A stretch of 63,456 nt of DNA from Caulobacterales bacterium (GTDB taxonomy: Bacteria; Pseudomonadota; Alphaproteobacteria; Caulobacterales; Caulobacteraceae). The notes below the pieces were generated by a model. That model did no database searches, was not told the origin of the DNA, and saw only the letters and a program-made list of their open reading frames with translations. Below, piece by piece: positions 46,501-54,842 of the stretch. How positions within the stretch are numbered: the stretch's first letter is position 1; each line of letters starts with the position of its first letter. The translations under genes were made by a program, and so were the position numbers. The DNA is taken from the NCBI GenBank assembly GCA_019510435.1, contig JAEKKJ010000022.1, positions 1 to 63,456 on the forward strand, given 5' to 3'.

Positions 46501-47523
46501 GTGGGACTGCAGCCGCACCGCACGCTGGAGGTCAGGATGTCCAACTGGCCCTTCAGGGCGCCGTTTCGGATCACCGGCCGCGTGTTCGACTCCGTGGAGC
46601 TGTGTCAGGTCGTCGTGAGGCAGGGCGATGTCGCTGGGCGAGGCGAGGCGGCAGGGGTCTTGTATCGCGGCGACCTGCCCGCCGACCTGCCACGCCGTGT
46701 CGAAGCGATCCGTGGGCAAATCGAGTCGGGCATAGGTCGCCACCAACTGCGGGACGCCTTGCCGGCCGGCGGCGCGCGAAACGCCCTCGACTGCGCCCTA
46801 TGGGATCTTGAGAGTCAGCTTGCGGGCGAAGCCGTCTGGACGCTGGCGGGCCTTCCGCCGCCAGAGCCGCTTGTCACCGCCCATACGCTCGGCGCCGAAC
46901 ATCCGCAGGTCATGGCCAGGCACGCCGCGGCCCTTCCGGAGGCGCGTCTCCTCAAGCTGAAGTTGACTGGAGAGACCGCCGACGCGGCACGCGTCTCGGC
47001 TGTCCGCGCCGCGCGCCCCGACGGCTTGCTGATGATCGACGCCAACCAGGGCTTCACGCTCAACACGCTGGCCGAGCTTATGCCGACGCTGGTCGCCTGC
47101 GGCGTGGTCCTGATCGAACAGCCCCTGCCAATCGGTCGTGAAGCGGACCTCGAGGGCTTCGGCTCGCCGATCCCGATCGCGGCGGACGAGAGCGTGCAGG
47201 GACTTTCCGACATGAGCCTGCTGCCGGGCCGCTTCGACGCGGTCAACATCAAGCTCGATAAGTGCGGCGGCCTGACCGAGGCGCTGCTGATGGTGGCCAG
47301 GGCCCGCGAACTCGGGCTCCAGGTGATGGTCGGCAACATGTTCGGGACATCGCTGGCGATGGCGCCGGCGTTCATACTGGGCCAGCTGTGCGATTTCGCC
47401 GACCTGGACGGCCCAACGTTCCTCGCCGCGGATATTCGGCCCAGCATGCGCTATGAGGATGGGCTCATCCGCCTTCCGGCAGACCTTTGGGGGAGCGCTC
47501 GCCGCACGGGAGCGCAGACATGA
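46501..47523 (+). CDS. Dipeptide epimerase (enolase superfamily)
   Basis: A 340-residue enzyme of the L-Ala-D/L-Glu epimerase group, which inverts the alpha carbon of the second residue in a dipeptide. Catalytic and metal residues are in place: Lys152/Lys154 in LLKLKLTG, Asp180 and Asn182 in MIDANQGF, Glu206 in LIEQPLP, Asp229 in AADESVQ, and Lys251-x-Asp253 in NIKLDKCGG. GTG 46501 is preferred over ATG 46537 since it supplies the first beta-strand (RTLEVRMSNWPF); GGAGG precedes it. It is coupled to the next gene by an ATGA overlap. Its presence suggests the island handles dipeptides with D-residues. Confidence 0.88.
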   Translation: MGLQPHRTLEVRMSNWPFRAPFRITGRVFDSVELCQVVVRQGDVAGRGEAAGVLYRGDLPADLPRRVEAIRGQIESGIGRHQLRDALPAGGARNALDCALWDLESQLAGEAVWTLAGLPPPEPLVTAHTLGAEHPQVMARHAAALPEARLLKLKLTGETADAARVSAVRAARPDGLLMIDANQGFTLNTLAELMPTLVACGVVLIEQPLPIGREADLEGFGSPIPIAADESVQGLSDMSLLPGRFDAVNIKLDKCGGLTEALLMVARARELGLQVMVGNMFGTSLAMAPAFILGQLCDFADLDGPTFLAADIRPSMRYEDGLIRLPADLWGSARRTGAQT

Positions 47524-48686
47524 GCGCGGACCGCCATCTCAAGGCGACTGGGGTCTATATCAACCGGCCGCGCGCCGCTGAGCGGACCCGCGCAGAACAG
47601 CTGGCCAGCCTCTTCGACGCCAATGCGGCGCAGACCGTCCGCAACCTGCTGAGCCAGTGCCCCGTCCATCGGCCAACGCCACTCGTGATGCTCCCAAAGG
47701 TCGCGCAAACAGCGCGCGTCGCGCGGGTCGAGATAAAGGACGAGCGCGCGCGCATGGGTCTGGCCAGCTTCAAGGCCCTGGGCGGCGCCTATGCGGTCTT
47801 GATGACGGCGGCGCGCCTCGAGGCTCTGGCAAGCCGAACCGGCATCGCGGAGATGATTGCCGAGAAGCGCGCAGGACGCATGACCTTCGCCGCGGCCACG
47901 GCCGGCAATCATGGCAGGGCCGTGGCGGCAGGCGCGTCATTGGTCGGCGCCCGCTGTATGATCTTTGTCTATCGGGGTGTTCCTGCCGCCCAGGTGGCGG
48001 CGATCGCGCAGTATGGTGCTGAGATCGTGGAGGTGAACGGCGTCTACGAGGACGCGCTCGCCGAGTGCGTCCGACGGTCGGCGACCGAGGGCTGGATTGT
48101 CCTGTCCGACAGCTCCTGGGCAGGCAATATCGAAGAGCCCGTGCGCGTCATGCAGGGCTACTCGGTGCTGGCCGCCGAAATTGTCGAACAGTGCGCCAGC
48201 CCGCCGACACACGTATTCCTTCAGGCCGGCGTCGGCGGATTGGCTGCGGCCGTGGCGGGCCACTTCCATGCGGTTTGGGGAGCGGCTGCGCCAAAGGTGA
48301 TCGTTGTCGAACCGCAGGCGGCGCCCTGCCTGCGGGTCAGCGTGCAACGGCGCGCGATGACCCGCGTGCCGGCCAGATCGCGGACAACGATGGGCCGACT
48401 TGAGTGCTACGAGCCTTCGCTGATCGCCTGGGAAACCCTCCTTGGCCTCGCCAGCCTGTTCATCGCCGTGGACGACGACCAAGCGCGGGCCGCGGTCGAG
48501 GCGCTGGCGCAGCTTGGCCTGGCAACCACGCCGTCAGGCGCTGCAGGCCTTGCCGGACTGGTTCGAGTCTGCGCCGACGACGGCCTCCGCAACGCCGCTC
48601 ACCTCTCGGCCGATAGCAGGCTGCTACTCATCGCGACCGAAGCCGCGCTCGGCGGATCAGAGCCGCCGCGCGTGCTCAGCAGATGA
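47520..48686 (+). CDS. dpaL: Diaminopropionate ammonia-lyase-like PLP enzyme
   Basis: A 388-residue fold-type II PLP enzyme. KDERARMGLASFKALGGAYA is the signature of diaminopropionate ammonia-lyase, with Lys85 the PLP lysine. ATAGNHGRAVAAGA and LQAGVGGLAAAVAG are the PLP phosphate and glycine loops, and TTPSGAAGLAG is the C-terminal block. The known enzyme converts 2,3-diaminopropionate to pyruvate and two ammonia, accepting D and L forms. ATG 47520 sits in the epimerase stop (ATGA). Paired with a dipeptide epimerase, it suggests release and deamination of a diamino or similar residue. Exact substrate not proven. Confidence 0.8.
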   Translation: MSADRHLKATGVYINRPRAAERTRAEQLASLFDANAAQTVRNLLSQCPVHRPTPLVMLPKVAQTARVARVEIKDERARMGLASFKALGGAYAVLMTAARLEALASRTGIAEMIAEKRAGRMTFAAATAGNHGRAVAAGASLVGARCMIFVYRGVPAAQVAAIAQYGAEIVEVNGVYEDALAECVRRSATEGWIVLSDSSWAGNIEEPVRVMQGYSVLAAEIVEQCASPPTHVFLQAGVGGLAAAVAGHFHAVWGAAAPKVIVVEPQAAPCLRVSVQRRAMTRVPARSRTTMGRLECYEPSLIAWETLLGLASLFIAVDDDQARAAVEALAQLGLATTPSGAAGLAGLVRVCADDGLRNAAHLSADSRLLLIATEAALGGSEPPRVLSR

Positions 48687-49039
48687 CTCGTGGTTGAGTG
48701 TCGGCTTCCGGGCGCTTGTCCCAGGTCCGGTGTTGACTCTTTGCCGCCGCTCGGAACGTCGGCATTGAGACACTTGGACCGGAAGGCCAAGCCTTGCCCT
48801 CGCCTATGGGCATTTCTCACCAGATTGCCCAAACGCATGGGCCATCAAACGCAGTGCTCGGGTCAGCCGAGCCTGCGAGTGGCCGTGTATGACACCTGCG
48901 AATGGCCCATTTGGCGCTGAGGGTCCGCTTCCGGACCCGATCTCAAAGTCCTGTAATGACGCTACTTGGACCTTGTGTTCAGCGCTCTCCATCGTCCGCT
49001 TTGGTCAAAGCCGGACTGTAGTCTTCACGCTCGAACACG
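48687..49039. other. Intergenic region with a hairpin between convergent genes
   Basis: About 353 bases between the DpaL-like gene and the LysR gene, both ending here. I see no supported gene. GGGTCCG-CTTC-CGGACCC (48921-48938) is a perfect 7-bp stem that could serve as a terminator in either direction, though no T-run is present. Confidence 0.55.
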
Positions 49040-49939
49040 TCAGCCACGCGCAAGGTTCGCCAGGTATTCGACCATCCATGCGCCCGCCGGACCCAGGCGG
49101 CGGTCTGACAGGTACGCCCCGCCCATCACAAGTTGTGCGACACGGGCGTCAAACTCGACCGGCTGAATGACCTTCAACCGTCCCCTTGATATGTCGTCGG
49201 CAACCATGTGAGCGGGCATGTTGCCCCATCCCAGGCCCGCGATCAGCATCGACTGCTTGGCGCCGAGGTCGGCCAGCCGCCAAGTCCGTCCGGATATGAC
49301 GCCATAGTCCCGTCCCGCGGTCAGGGCGGAGCGATCGGTCAACACGAGCTGGACGTATTCGTGAAGCACGTGGGTCTCGATGGGACCTTCGATCGCCGCC
49401 AACGGGTGATCCGGTGCGACGACTGGGATCAGGTCGACCGTCAGCAGCGGAACGCGCTTAAAGTGGGCGTAGTGGCTGAAGATTATCGGCAGCAGGCCGA
49501 TCATGCACGACCCGTCCAGAATGAGTTCGGCCGCCGCCCCGAGCGGTTGCACATAGATCCGCGGTGGAACGGTCGGAAACCGTTCGCTCAAGGCCCGAAG
49601 GGCGTCCAGGACCGGGGGCATCGGAAACATCGAATCGAGCACGATCGTCAGTTCGGGCTCCAATCCCTTGGCGAGGCTCCTCGACGTTTCTCGAAAGGCG
49701 TTCGCCTCTTCGACGATGCGGCGGGCGCGTGGCAGCAGCGTTTTCCCGGCTTCCGTAAGAGCAGGGCGATAGGTCGAGCGATCGAACAGGATGAGGCCGA
49801 CCTGGGCCTCCAGCCTCTTGACGCCATAGGTCACCGCCGACTGGGCGCGGTTCAGTTGGCGTGCGGCTTTCGAAAAGCTGCCCTGATCGACGACCGCGAG
49901 GAACAGCTGAATCTGGTCGAGGGTCAGTGAATCCATCAT
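49040..49939 (-). CDS. LysR-family transcriptional regulator
   Basis: A 299-residue regulator. The N-terminal HTH (about 5-65) has LDQIQLFLAVVDQGSFSKAA and RAQSAVTYGVKRLEAQVGLI, and the LysR substrate-binding domain runs from about 92 to the end. It is divergent from the azoreductase operon at 50163. A perfect inverted repeat (49938-49952) overlaps or directly precedes the start codon, fitting autoregulation plus control of the divergent genes. Two ATG codons open the gene (49939, 49936); either may be used. A likely signal is a quinone or electrophile, given the target genes, but this is inference. Confidence 0.92.
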   Translation of the reverse strand: MMDSLTLDQIQLFLAVVDQGSFSKAARQLNRAQSAVTYGVKRLEAQVGLILFDRSTYRPALTEAGKTLLPRARRIVEEANAFRETSRSLAKGLEPELTIVLDSMFPMPPVLDALRALSERFPTVPPRIYVQPLGAAAELILDGSCMIGLLPIIFSHYAHFKRVPLLTVDLIPVVAPDHPLAAIEGPIETHVLHEYVQLVLTDRSALTAGRDYGVISGRTWRLADLGAKQSMLIAGLGWGNMPAHMVADDISRGRLKVIQPVEFDARVAQLVMGGAYLSDRRLGPAGAWMVEYLANLARG

Positions 49940-49952
49940 CTAATCTTTAGAT
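49938..49952. promoter_or_regulatory. LysR-type inverted repeat
   Basis: ATCTAA-TCT-TTAGAT, a perfect 6+3+6 palindrome at the start of the lysR gene, in the divergent promoter region. The T-N11-A core and A/T richness fit a LysR box. Confidence 0.6.
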
Positions 49953-50162
49953 CAATATGGTCAAAACTTCATCGGTTTTTTCGCAAGAGGCAGCCGCCTA
50001 TCTAGCGGACATCACGCCGCGACGGGTCATCCCGAGCCGTCGCCCAGAGGATGTCCCATGCCGATGAACCTGCGCTTCGCATCCCTCCTGGACCGCTTCG
50101 TCCGGCCGACTGGCCGGCGCACTGCGGCGGCGTCCGCAACCTCGGATTCCAGGAGACATCAA

Positions 50163-50768
50163 ATGCCCACTCTTCTCGCCATCGGCGTCAGCCCCCGTTA
50201 CGAAAGCTCCACCTCGCGCAAGCTCAGCGCTCTCTTCGTGGATAGCTGGAGGGCGGCTCACCCTGCCGGCCGCGTTATCGACCGCGACCTGATGAAGACA
50301 GCGCTACCCTTCGTCGACCTTCCCTGGATCGGCGGCGCGTTCATGCCCGCCGAGATGCAATCCGCGGAGAGCCTCGCCGCCATCCGGATTTCCGATGACC
50401 TTGTCGCCGAACTGAAGGCCGCCGACCACATCCTGATCGGCACGCCGATGTACAACTTCTCCATCCCGGCGGTCCTGAAGGCCTACATCGACCACGTGGT
50501 CCGCAAGGACGTTACGGTTTCGACGGACAACGTCGGCCTGCTCACCGGCAAGAAGGCCACGGTCATCCTGGCGACGGGCGGCGACTTCAGTCCCGGTTCG
50601 CCGGTGGAAGGCTACAATTTGGCCAGCGGCTACCTGCGCCAAGTGCTCGGCTACGTCGGGATCACCGATGTCGAGATCATCCTCGCCGGCCGCGGGCTCG
50701 CCGGCGACTACGGGGAAACGGCGGCCGACGCATTCGGCGAAGCCGTCGCCCTGGCCGCCGCGGCCTGA
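50163..50768 (+). CDS. azoR: FMN-dependent NADH-azoreductase / quinone reductase
   Basis: A 201-residue flavodoxin-fold protein. MPTLLAIGVSPRYESSTSRK starts the phosphate-binding loop, TPMYNFSIPAVLKAYIDHVV is the typical azoreductase block, and ATGGDFSPGSPVEGYN the flavin-side loop. It reduces quinones or azo compounds by two electrons with NAD(P)H. ATG 50163 has AGGAGA about 6 bases upstream; the earlier in-frame ATG at 50058 adds 35 unrelated residues. It leads the azoR, NAD(P)-binding protein, pirin operon under the divergent LysR gene. Confidence 0.88.
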   Translation: MPTLLAIGVSPRYESSTSRKLSALFVDSWRAAHPAGRVIDRDLMKTALPFVDLPWIGGAFMPAEMQSAESLAAIRISDDLVAELKAADHILIGTPMYNFSIPAVLKAYIDHVVRKDVTVSTDNVGLLTGKKATVILATGGDFSPGSPVEGYNLASGYLRQVLGYVGITDVEIILAGRGLAGDYGETAADAFGEAVALAAAA

Positions 50769-50828
50769 CCCCCCACCGATACCCACCAGATCAACCCGCG
50801 CGCCCACAGGGCGCCTACGGAGATAAAC

Positions 50829-51431
50829 ATGACCTACGCCATCATCGGAACCGGCAATGTCGGAACCGCTCTTGCCCGCCAATTCGCCCGCGCCGGCATC
50901 GACGTCGCTATCGCCAATCGCCAGGGTCCGGATTCGATTCAGCCCCTTGTCGACGAGCTCGGCGCCCACGTTACCGCGACAACTTTGCAGGCTGCTTTGG
51001 ACGCTGACGTCATTCTTCTCGCTATTCCGTTCGTCGCCGTGGAGGAGCTGGCCAAAACACGCGCCGACTGGGCCGGAAAGATCGTCATCGACGCCACCAA
51101 CGCCTACGGGGTCTCGCCGCAGGTGATGGCCGGACGCCTATCCTCGGACATTGTCGCCAAGGCGGTATCCGGCGCCAATGTGGTCAAGACCTTCAACCAG
51201 CTGCCGGCTGCGCTCCTGGCGCGCGATCCAGCCCAGGATGGAGGTCGCCGAGTGATCTTCGTGGCGGGCAATGACGAAACGGCGACGACGTCGGTCAAGG
51301 ATCTGGCAAGCCGGCTTGGCTTTTCGGCGATCGTCGTCGGACGCATCGACGAGGGTGGGCGGCTCTTGCACATTCCCGGCCCCCTCGTTCTGCACAACCT
51401 GGTCGAATTCCCTCTGAAATCGGCATCCTGA
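50829..51431 (+). CDS. NAD(P)-binding protein of the F420-dependent NADP reductase family
   Basis: A 200-residue Rossmann-fold protein. MTYAIIGTGNVGTALARQFA gives the GxGxxG dinucleotide site, DVILLAIPF the next strand, and IVIDATNAYGVS and VVKTFNQLPAALLARDP are conserved blocks of this family. Such proteins reduce NADP with F420 or act as general NADPH oxidoreductases; in this genus F420 use is unlikely, so a quinone or other small substrate is more probable. GGAGATAAAC precedes the ATG. It lies between azoR and pirin genes in one operon, 60 bases after azoR. Confidence 0.82.
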   Translation: MTYAIIGTGNVGTALARQFARAGIDVAIANRQGPDSIQPLVDELGAHVTATTLQAALDADVILLAIPFVAVEELAKTRADWAGKIVIDATNAYGVSPQVMAGRLSSDIVAKAVSGANVVKTFNQLPAALLARDPAQDGGRRVIFVAGNDETATTSVKDLASRLGFSAIVVGRIDEGGRLLHIPGPLVLHNLVEFPLKSAS

Positions 51432-51432
51432 G

Positions 51433-52281
51433 ATGCCTGTCGGCGAACAGTCTTTCCACCGCCAGGTGGCGCGGATCGACGATCCTGCGACGGAGGCCGG
51501 ACATGTGTCCGGCCACCGTGCACGGCGGCTGATCGATGGGCGAGATCCAGGTTTCACCGATCCCTTCGTGCTGATGGCCGAGGACTGGATGCCCCGCGGG
51601 GCCTTCCCTATGCATCCGCATCGCGGCATTGAGACCGTCACCTATGTGATCGAAGGCGCGGTCGAACACCGGGACAGCGCCGGAAATGCGGGCGTCATCC
51701 GGGCCGGCGATGCCCAGTGGATGACAGCCGGGCGCGGCATTCGCCACGCGGAAGATGCGCCGGCGGGCACGACCGCCCACACCCTGCAGGTCTGGATCAA
51801 CTTGCCGGCGGCCCAAAAGATGACCGAGCCGCGCTACCAGGATCTGACCGGCGATGCCATGCCGGTCAGGCGCGAGCCGGGCATCGAGATCAGAGTCTTT
51901 TCCGGCGGCTCGGGCGGGGTGGCTTCACCGACGCTGAACTATGTCCCGGTCACAATGCTGGAGGGCCGGATCGCGCCGGCGGCGGCCTTCACCCAGCCCC
52001 TTCCAAGGACCTACAACGCGTTCATCCTGGTTGTGGCTGGATCAGCCAGGATTGGTCACTCCGGTGACTGGGTCAAAGCCGGCCAGCTTGCGTGGCTGAC
52101 ACGCGCGGAAGGCGACGGCGCGTCAGATATCGTCATCGGCGGCTACGACGACGGTGCGCGAGTTTTGCTTTTCGCAGGCCGCCCACTGGGCGAGCCGGTG
52201 GTGTTCGGAGGCCCGTTCGTCATGAACACGCAGGTTGAGATTCAGCAGGCGTTTGCAGACTATCGCTCAGGCCGGCTCTAG
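51433..52281 (+). CDS. Pirin-family protein
   Basis: A 282-residue double-cupin protein. The metal ligands of pirins are present: His61 and His63 in MHPHRGIETV, and His105 with Glu107 in GIRHAED. The C-terminal cupin covers about 150-270. Bacterial pirins often have quercetin 2,3-dioxygenase activity or act as redox-sensitive regulators. ATG 51433 begins one base after the previous stop, so it is translated in the same operon. With azoreductase and the NAD(P)-binding protein, a role in quinone or flavonoid stress is likely. Its stop codon lies in a hairpin. Confidence 0.9.
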   Translation: MPVGEQSFHRQVARIDDPATEAGHVSGHRARRLIDGRDPGFTDPFVLMAEDWMPRGAFPMHPHRGIETVTYVIEGAVEHRDSAGNAGVIRAGDAQWMTAGRGIRHAEDAPAGTTAHTLQVWINLPAAQKMTEPRYQDLTGDAMPVRREPGIEIRVFSGGSGGVASPTLNYVPVTMLEGRIAPAAAFTQPLPRTYNAFILVVAGSARIGHSGDWVKAGQLAWLTRAEGDGASDIVIGGYDDGARVLLFAGRPLGEPVVFGGPFVMNTQVEIQQAFADYRSGRL

Positions 52282-52295
52282 TCACCGCAGACTAG
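52278..52295 (+). terminator. Possible terminator hairpin at the pirin stop codon
   Basis: CTAGTC-ACCGCA-GACTAG, a perfect 6-bp stem that includes the stop codon (TAG at 52279). Adjacent GGC/GCC bases can lengthen the stem with one bulged base. No T-run follows, so its role as terminator is uncertain. Confidence 0.35.
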
Positions 52296-53295
52296 CCGCC
52301 GGGCGACGGGTTCAAGCCTTGAACGATCGCTGGGGGTCAAAGGCAAACGATGATGCCCGGCCGACAAGCAGACCTTCGCCTCAATGCCGCGAACGTCGGG
52401 TTTCGGAAGCGAAGCCAAGGTCTGCTCGTGGCGCCAAGGCCAAGTTGGGGAGGTCGCTAGTCGGCGCCAAGCCCGGTCTCGGCGGCAAATCGAAAGCCTG
52501 ACCCCTCACGGACGGCAACTAGGTCCGCTTGCCTGTCGAACCCTCGATTGCTCTCGATATGCCAGCGTGGTGGGAGCGAACATGAACCTGCAAATGTCCA
52601 GGAGCTCGGCAAGGCGGACGAGAGTCCCCTTTCCCCACTAGGCGCTCGACCACGGTTCGGTTCACACTCGGCAGCCAACACCCGATCCCACGCCTATTCC
52701 GCGGACACCCGAGCGCGCTCGACTATCTTTCTGGCGACGGACTGGGTCGCGGTCATGGCCAGCGTGCCATCGTGCGAACCCCATACCCCCCGAAGCGCCC
52801 GGAGTACCCGCGGCGAGAGACCTGGACGTCGAAGTTGCCGGCGCCTGCCTTATTCGCGGGTTCATGAAAGCGCTGGTCGGCTCGCTCGCGGCAGACACCG
52901 GCGGCATTCAGTCGCGCGCCGATGAGACCGCTAGTTCCATCGCAGACCTCTGCCTCGCGGCGGTCGCCAAATCGCACAGCGTCCTGCTGAGCGACCGCTC
53001 CTTTTGAGGTGGGCGCTGGGTGGCCAGTTCAGCCAAGGCCCAAGTCCTGGGGCTACTCGACTAGGTCTCGAAGGGCGAGGCGCGGCGCAGCATAACTTTG
53101 TGGCCGAAGCCCACACCGCGAGCGCCGCCGCCGTCACGCTCTGCGAGCGTCTATGTAAGCGTCGAGCCATGACATGAGCGAGGCGGCCGGCGGTCCACGG
53201 CCGGCGACGCCGCTGGCCGGCGTCCGAGGGCGCGCAATAGTGCACGGTCACGCCGTCCGCGCATTGGTGGCTTGTCACGAGCATCCTGGCGCCGC
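52282..53295. other. About 1 kb without a convincing gene
   Basis: Short frames on both strands lack ribosome sites, conserved domains and normal codon bias. One plus-strand frame open from about 52642 to 53007 ends in LIRGFMKALVGSLAADTGG and further helical sequence; it has no good start and I recognise no family, so it may be a gene remnant. An inverted repeat AGCAGACCTT / AAGGTCTGCT (52367-52376, 52417-52426) lies near the start. The stretch may be decayed mobile or accessory DNA. Confidence 0.5.
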
Positions 53296-54120
53296 TCAGG
53301 CGACGCCCGGACTGAACGCAGTCGCCGCGGTCGGCAGGACCGCGGGTTTGGACGGGTATCCGGTAATGTGGAGCCCTCCGTCGACGTAGATCGTCTCCCC
53401 GGTGACGTATTTCGCCATGTGCGACGCCAGGAAGACCGCGACCGGGGCGATATCCTCCTCAGGGTCCCCGACCCGGCCGCAGGGGTTCATGTCCGCGGCG
53501 GCCTGCTCGAAGCCCGGGATCTGTTCGACCATGTGCTGATAACCGGCGCCCTTGGCGGTCGGCGCCAGGCAGTTCACCAGGATCCCATAGCGGGCCCATT
53601 CGATCGCGACGGCCCGGGTGAGAGCCCGGATCGCAGCCTTGCTGGCAATATAGTCGGACCGTAGCCACGCGCCGACATCGGCATCGATCGAATAGAGGTT
53701 GATGACCCGGCCCCCACCGCGGTTGCGGAGGTAGGGCAGGGCGGCCCGCATCATCAGCCATGTTCCTTTGAGATTGACGTCGATCACCTGCTGCAGATCT
53801 TTCAGCTGCTTGTCTTCGAACAGCACGTACGGCGACGATCGGAACGCATTGTTGACGACGATATCGATGCCCGCGAAGACGTTATCGGTCTCCTCCATCA
53901 GCCGCTGCACCGCCGCTTCATCCGAGACATCGGCAATGACGGGATGAGCGCGGCCTAGCAGCTCCGCCCTGATTTCTGCGACGCAGACTTCGGCGGCAGA
54001 TCGGTCGATGTCGGCGACGACGACCGACGCGCCCTCGCGCGCGAAGGCGCGGGCGATGCCTCGGCCAACACCGGAGCCGGCGCCGGACACGATGGCGACC
54101 TTGCCTTCCAGCAATCCCAT
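53296..54120 (-). CDS. Short-chain dehydrogenase/reductase (SDR)
   Basis: A 274-residue classical SDR. VAIVSGAGSGVGRGIARAFA is the cofactor glycine motif, DIVVNNAFRSS the NNA motif, Ser in LYSIDAD and Tyr-x-x-x-Lys in YIASKAA the catalytic set, and YVTGETIYVDGGLH the C-terminal block. It oxidises or reduces a hydroxyl group with NAD(P). I start at ATG 54120 since the family begins there (MGLLEGKVAIVSG). It is the last gene of the VOC, TetR, SDR operon. In this setting it may act on the alcohol or hydroxyacyl-CoA intermediate of the pathway encoded next door. Confidence 0.86.
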   Translation of the reverse strand: MGLLEGKVAIVSGAGSGVGRGIARAFAREGASVVVADIDRSAAEVCVAEIRAELLGRAHPVIADVSDEAAVQRLMEETDNVFAGIDIVVNNAFRSSPYVLFEDKQLKDLQQVIDVNLKGTWLMMRAALPYLRNRGGGRVINLYSIDADVGAWLRSDYIASKAAIRALTRAVAIEWARYGILVNCLAPTAKGAGYQHMVEQIPGFEQAAADMNPCGRVGDPEEDIAPVAVFLASHMAKYVTGETIYVDGGLHITGYPSKPAVLPTAATAFSPGVA

Positions 54121-54131
54121 CCGCAGATCTC

Positions 54132-54839
54132 CTAATCTGCGGCTCTGATCGACCGCATCAGGAGATCGACGGCGAAGACCTGCCAGCTGCCCATCCCTTC
54201 CTCGTCGTCCACGTCGATCCCGCACGTGATCTGAAGGGCATGCCGATTGTGCTTCGCGCCCGAGGTGATCATGCACGCGGCGGCCAGGAAGCGCGCCGCA
54301 TCCACGCCCGGTCGCAACGTGCCTTGTTCAGCGCCGCGATCGAGCAGGATTTGCAGCCGCCCGGCGATCTGCTGCATCAGGTTCGTGAAGATCGCCGTGG
54401 CCCTCTTGTCGGAACCCGGAAAGCAAACCTGATCGCTCACAAATACCGACAATATTGGCGCCTGATTGGCATTGTCGAGCAGCCCAAGAAGCAATTCCTT
54501 TATGGTTGCCTCCGGCGTGGTAGAATTCATGTCCAGGTTTGCGAACTGATCTACCATCATATGGGCTTCTCGCACGACAATATCGTAGAATATCTCTTCC
54601 TTGTTCTTGTAGTAATAGTAGACCGACTGCCGGGTTAAGCTGGCGCGAGCCGCGATGGAATCGATCCTGGCGGCCGCGGGGCCGATCGCCATGAACTCGT
54701 GGCGAGACGCCTCGATGATCCTCTCCAGGGCCTGACCGCATTGCGCCTTTTTCGATGCGCCCGTGGCGTGGGTCTTGGGTCTCTCCAGCGATCGCTCGGC
54801 CGAATTGGGCGCGGAATGGCGTATGGCTGTGTCCAACAT
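54132..54839 (-). CDS. TetR-family transcriptional regulator
   Basis: A 235-residue regulator. After a 35-residue extension, the HTH (about 37-85) includes ALERIIEASRHEFMAIG and AARIDSIAARASLTRQSVYYYY. The C-terminal ligand domain runs to about 230. It sits between the VOC and SDR genes on the same strand, 3 bases after the VOC stop, so it is co-expressed and probably regulates this operon and the divergent thiolase operon. A candidate inverted repeat is at 55895-55918. Ligand unknown, possibly an acyl-CoA intermediate. Confidence 0.88.
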   Translation of the reverse strand: MLDTAIRHSAPNSAERSLERPKTHATGASKKAQCGQALERIIEASRHEFMAIGPAAARIDSIAARASLTRQSVYYYYKNKEEIFYDIVVREAHMMVDQFANLDMNSTTPEATIKELLLGLLDNANQAPILSVFVSDQVCFPGSDKRATAIFTNLMQQIAGRLQILLDRGAEQGTLRPGVDAARFLAAACMITSGAKHNRHALQITCGIDVDDEEGMGSWQVFAVDLLMRSIRAAD

Positions 54840-54842
54840 GGC

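Noticed and set aside
52235..52925. Several 65-125-codon frames after pirin
   Set aside because: No ribosome site, no domain and unnatural composition.
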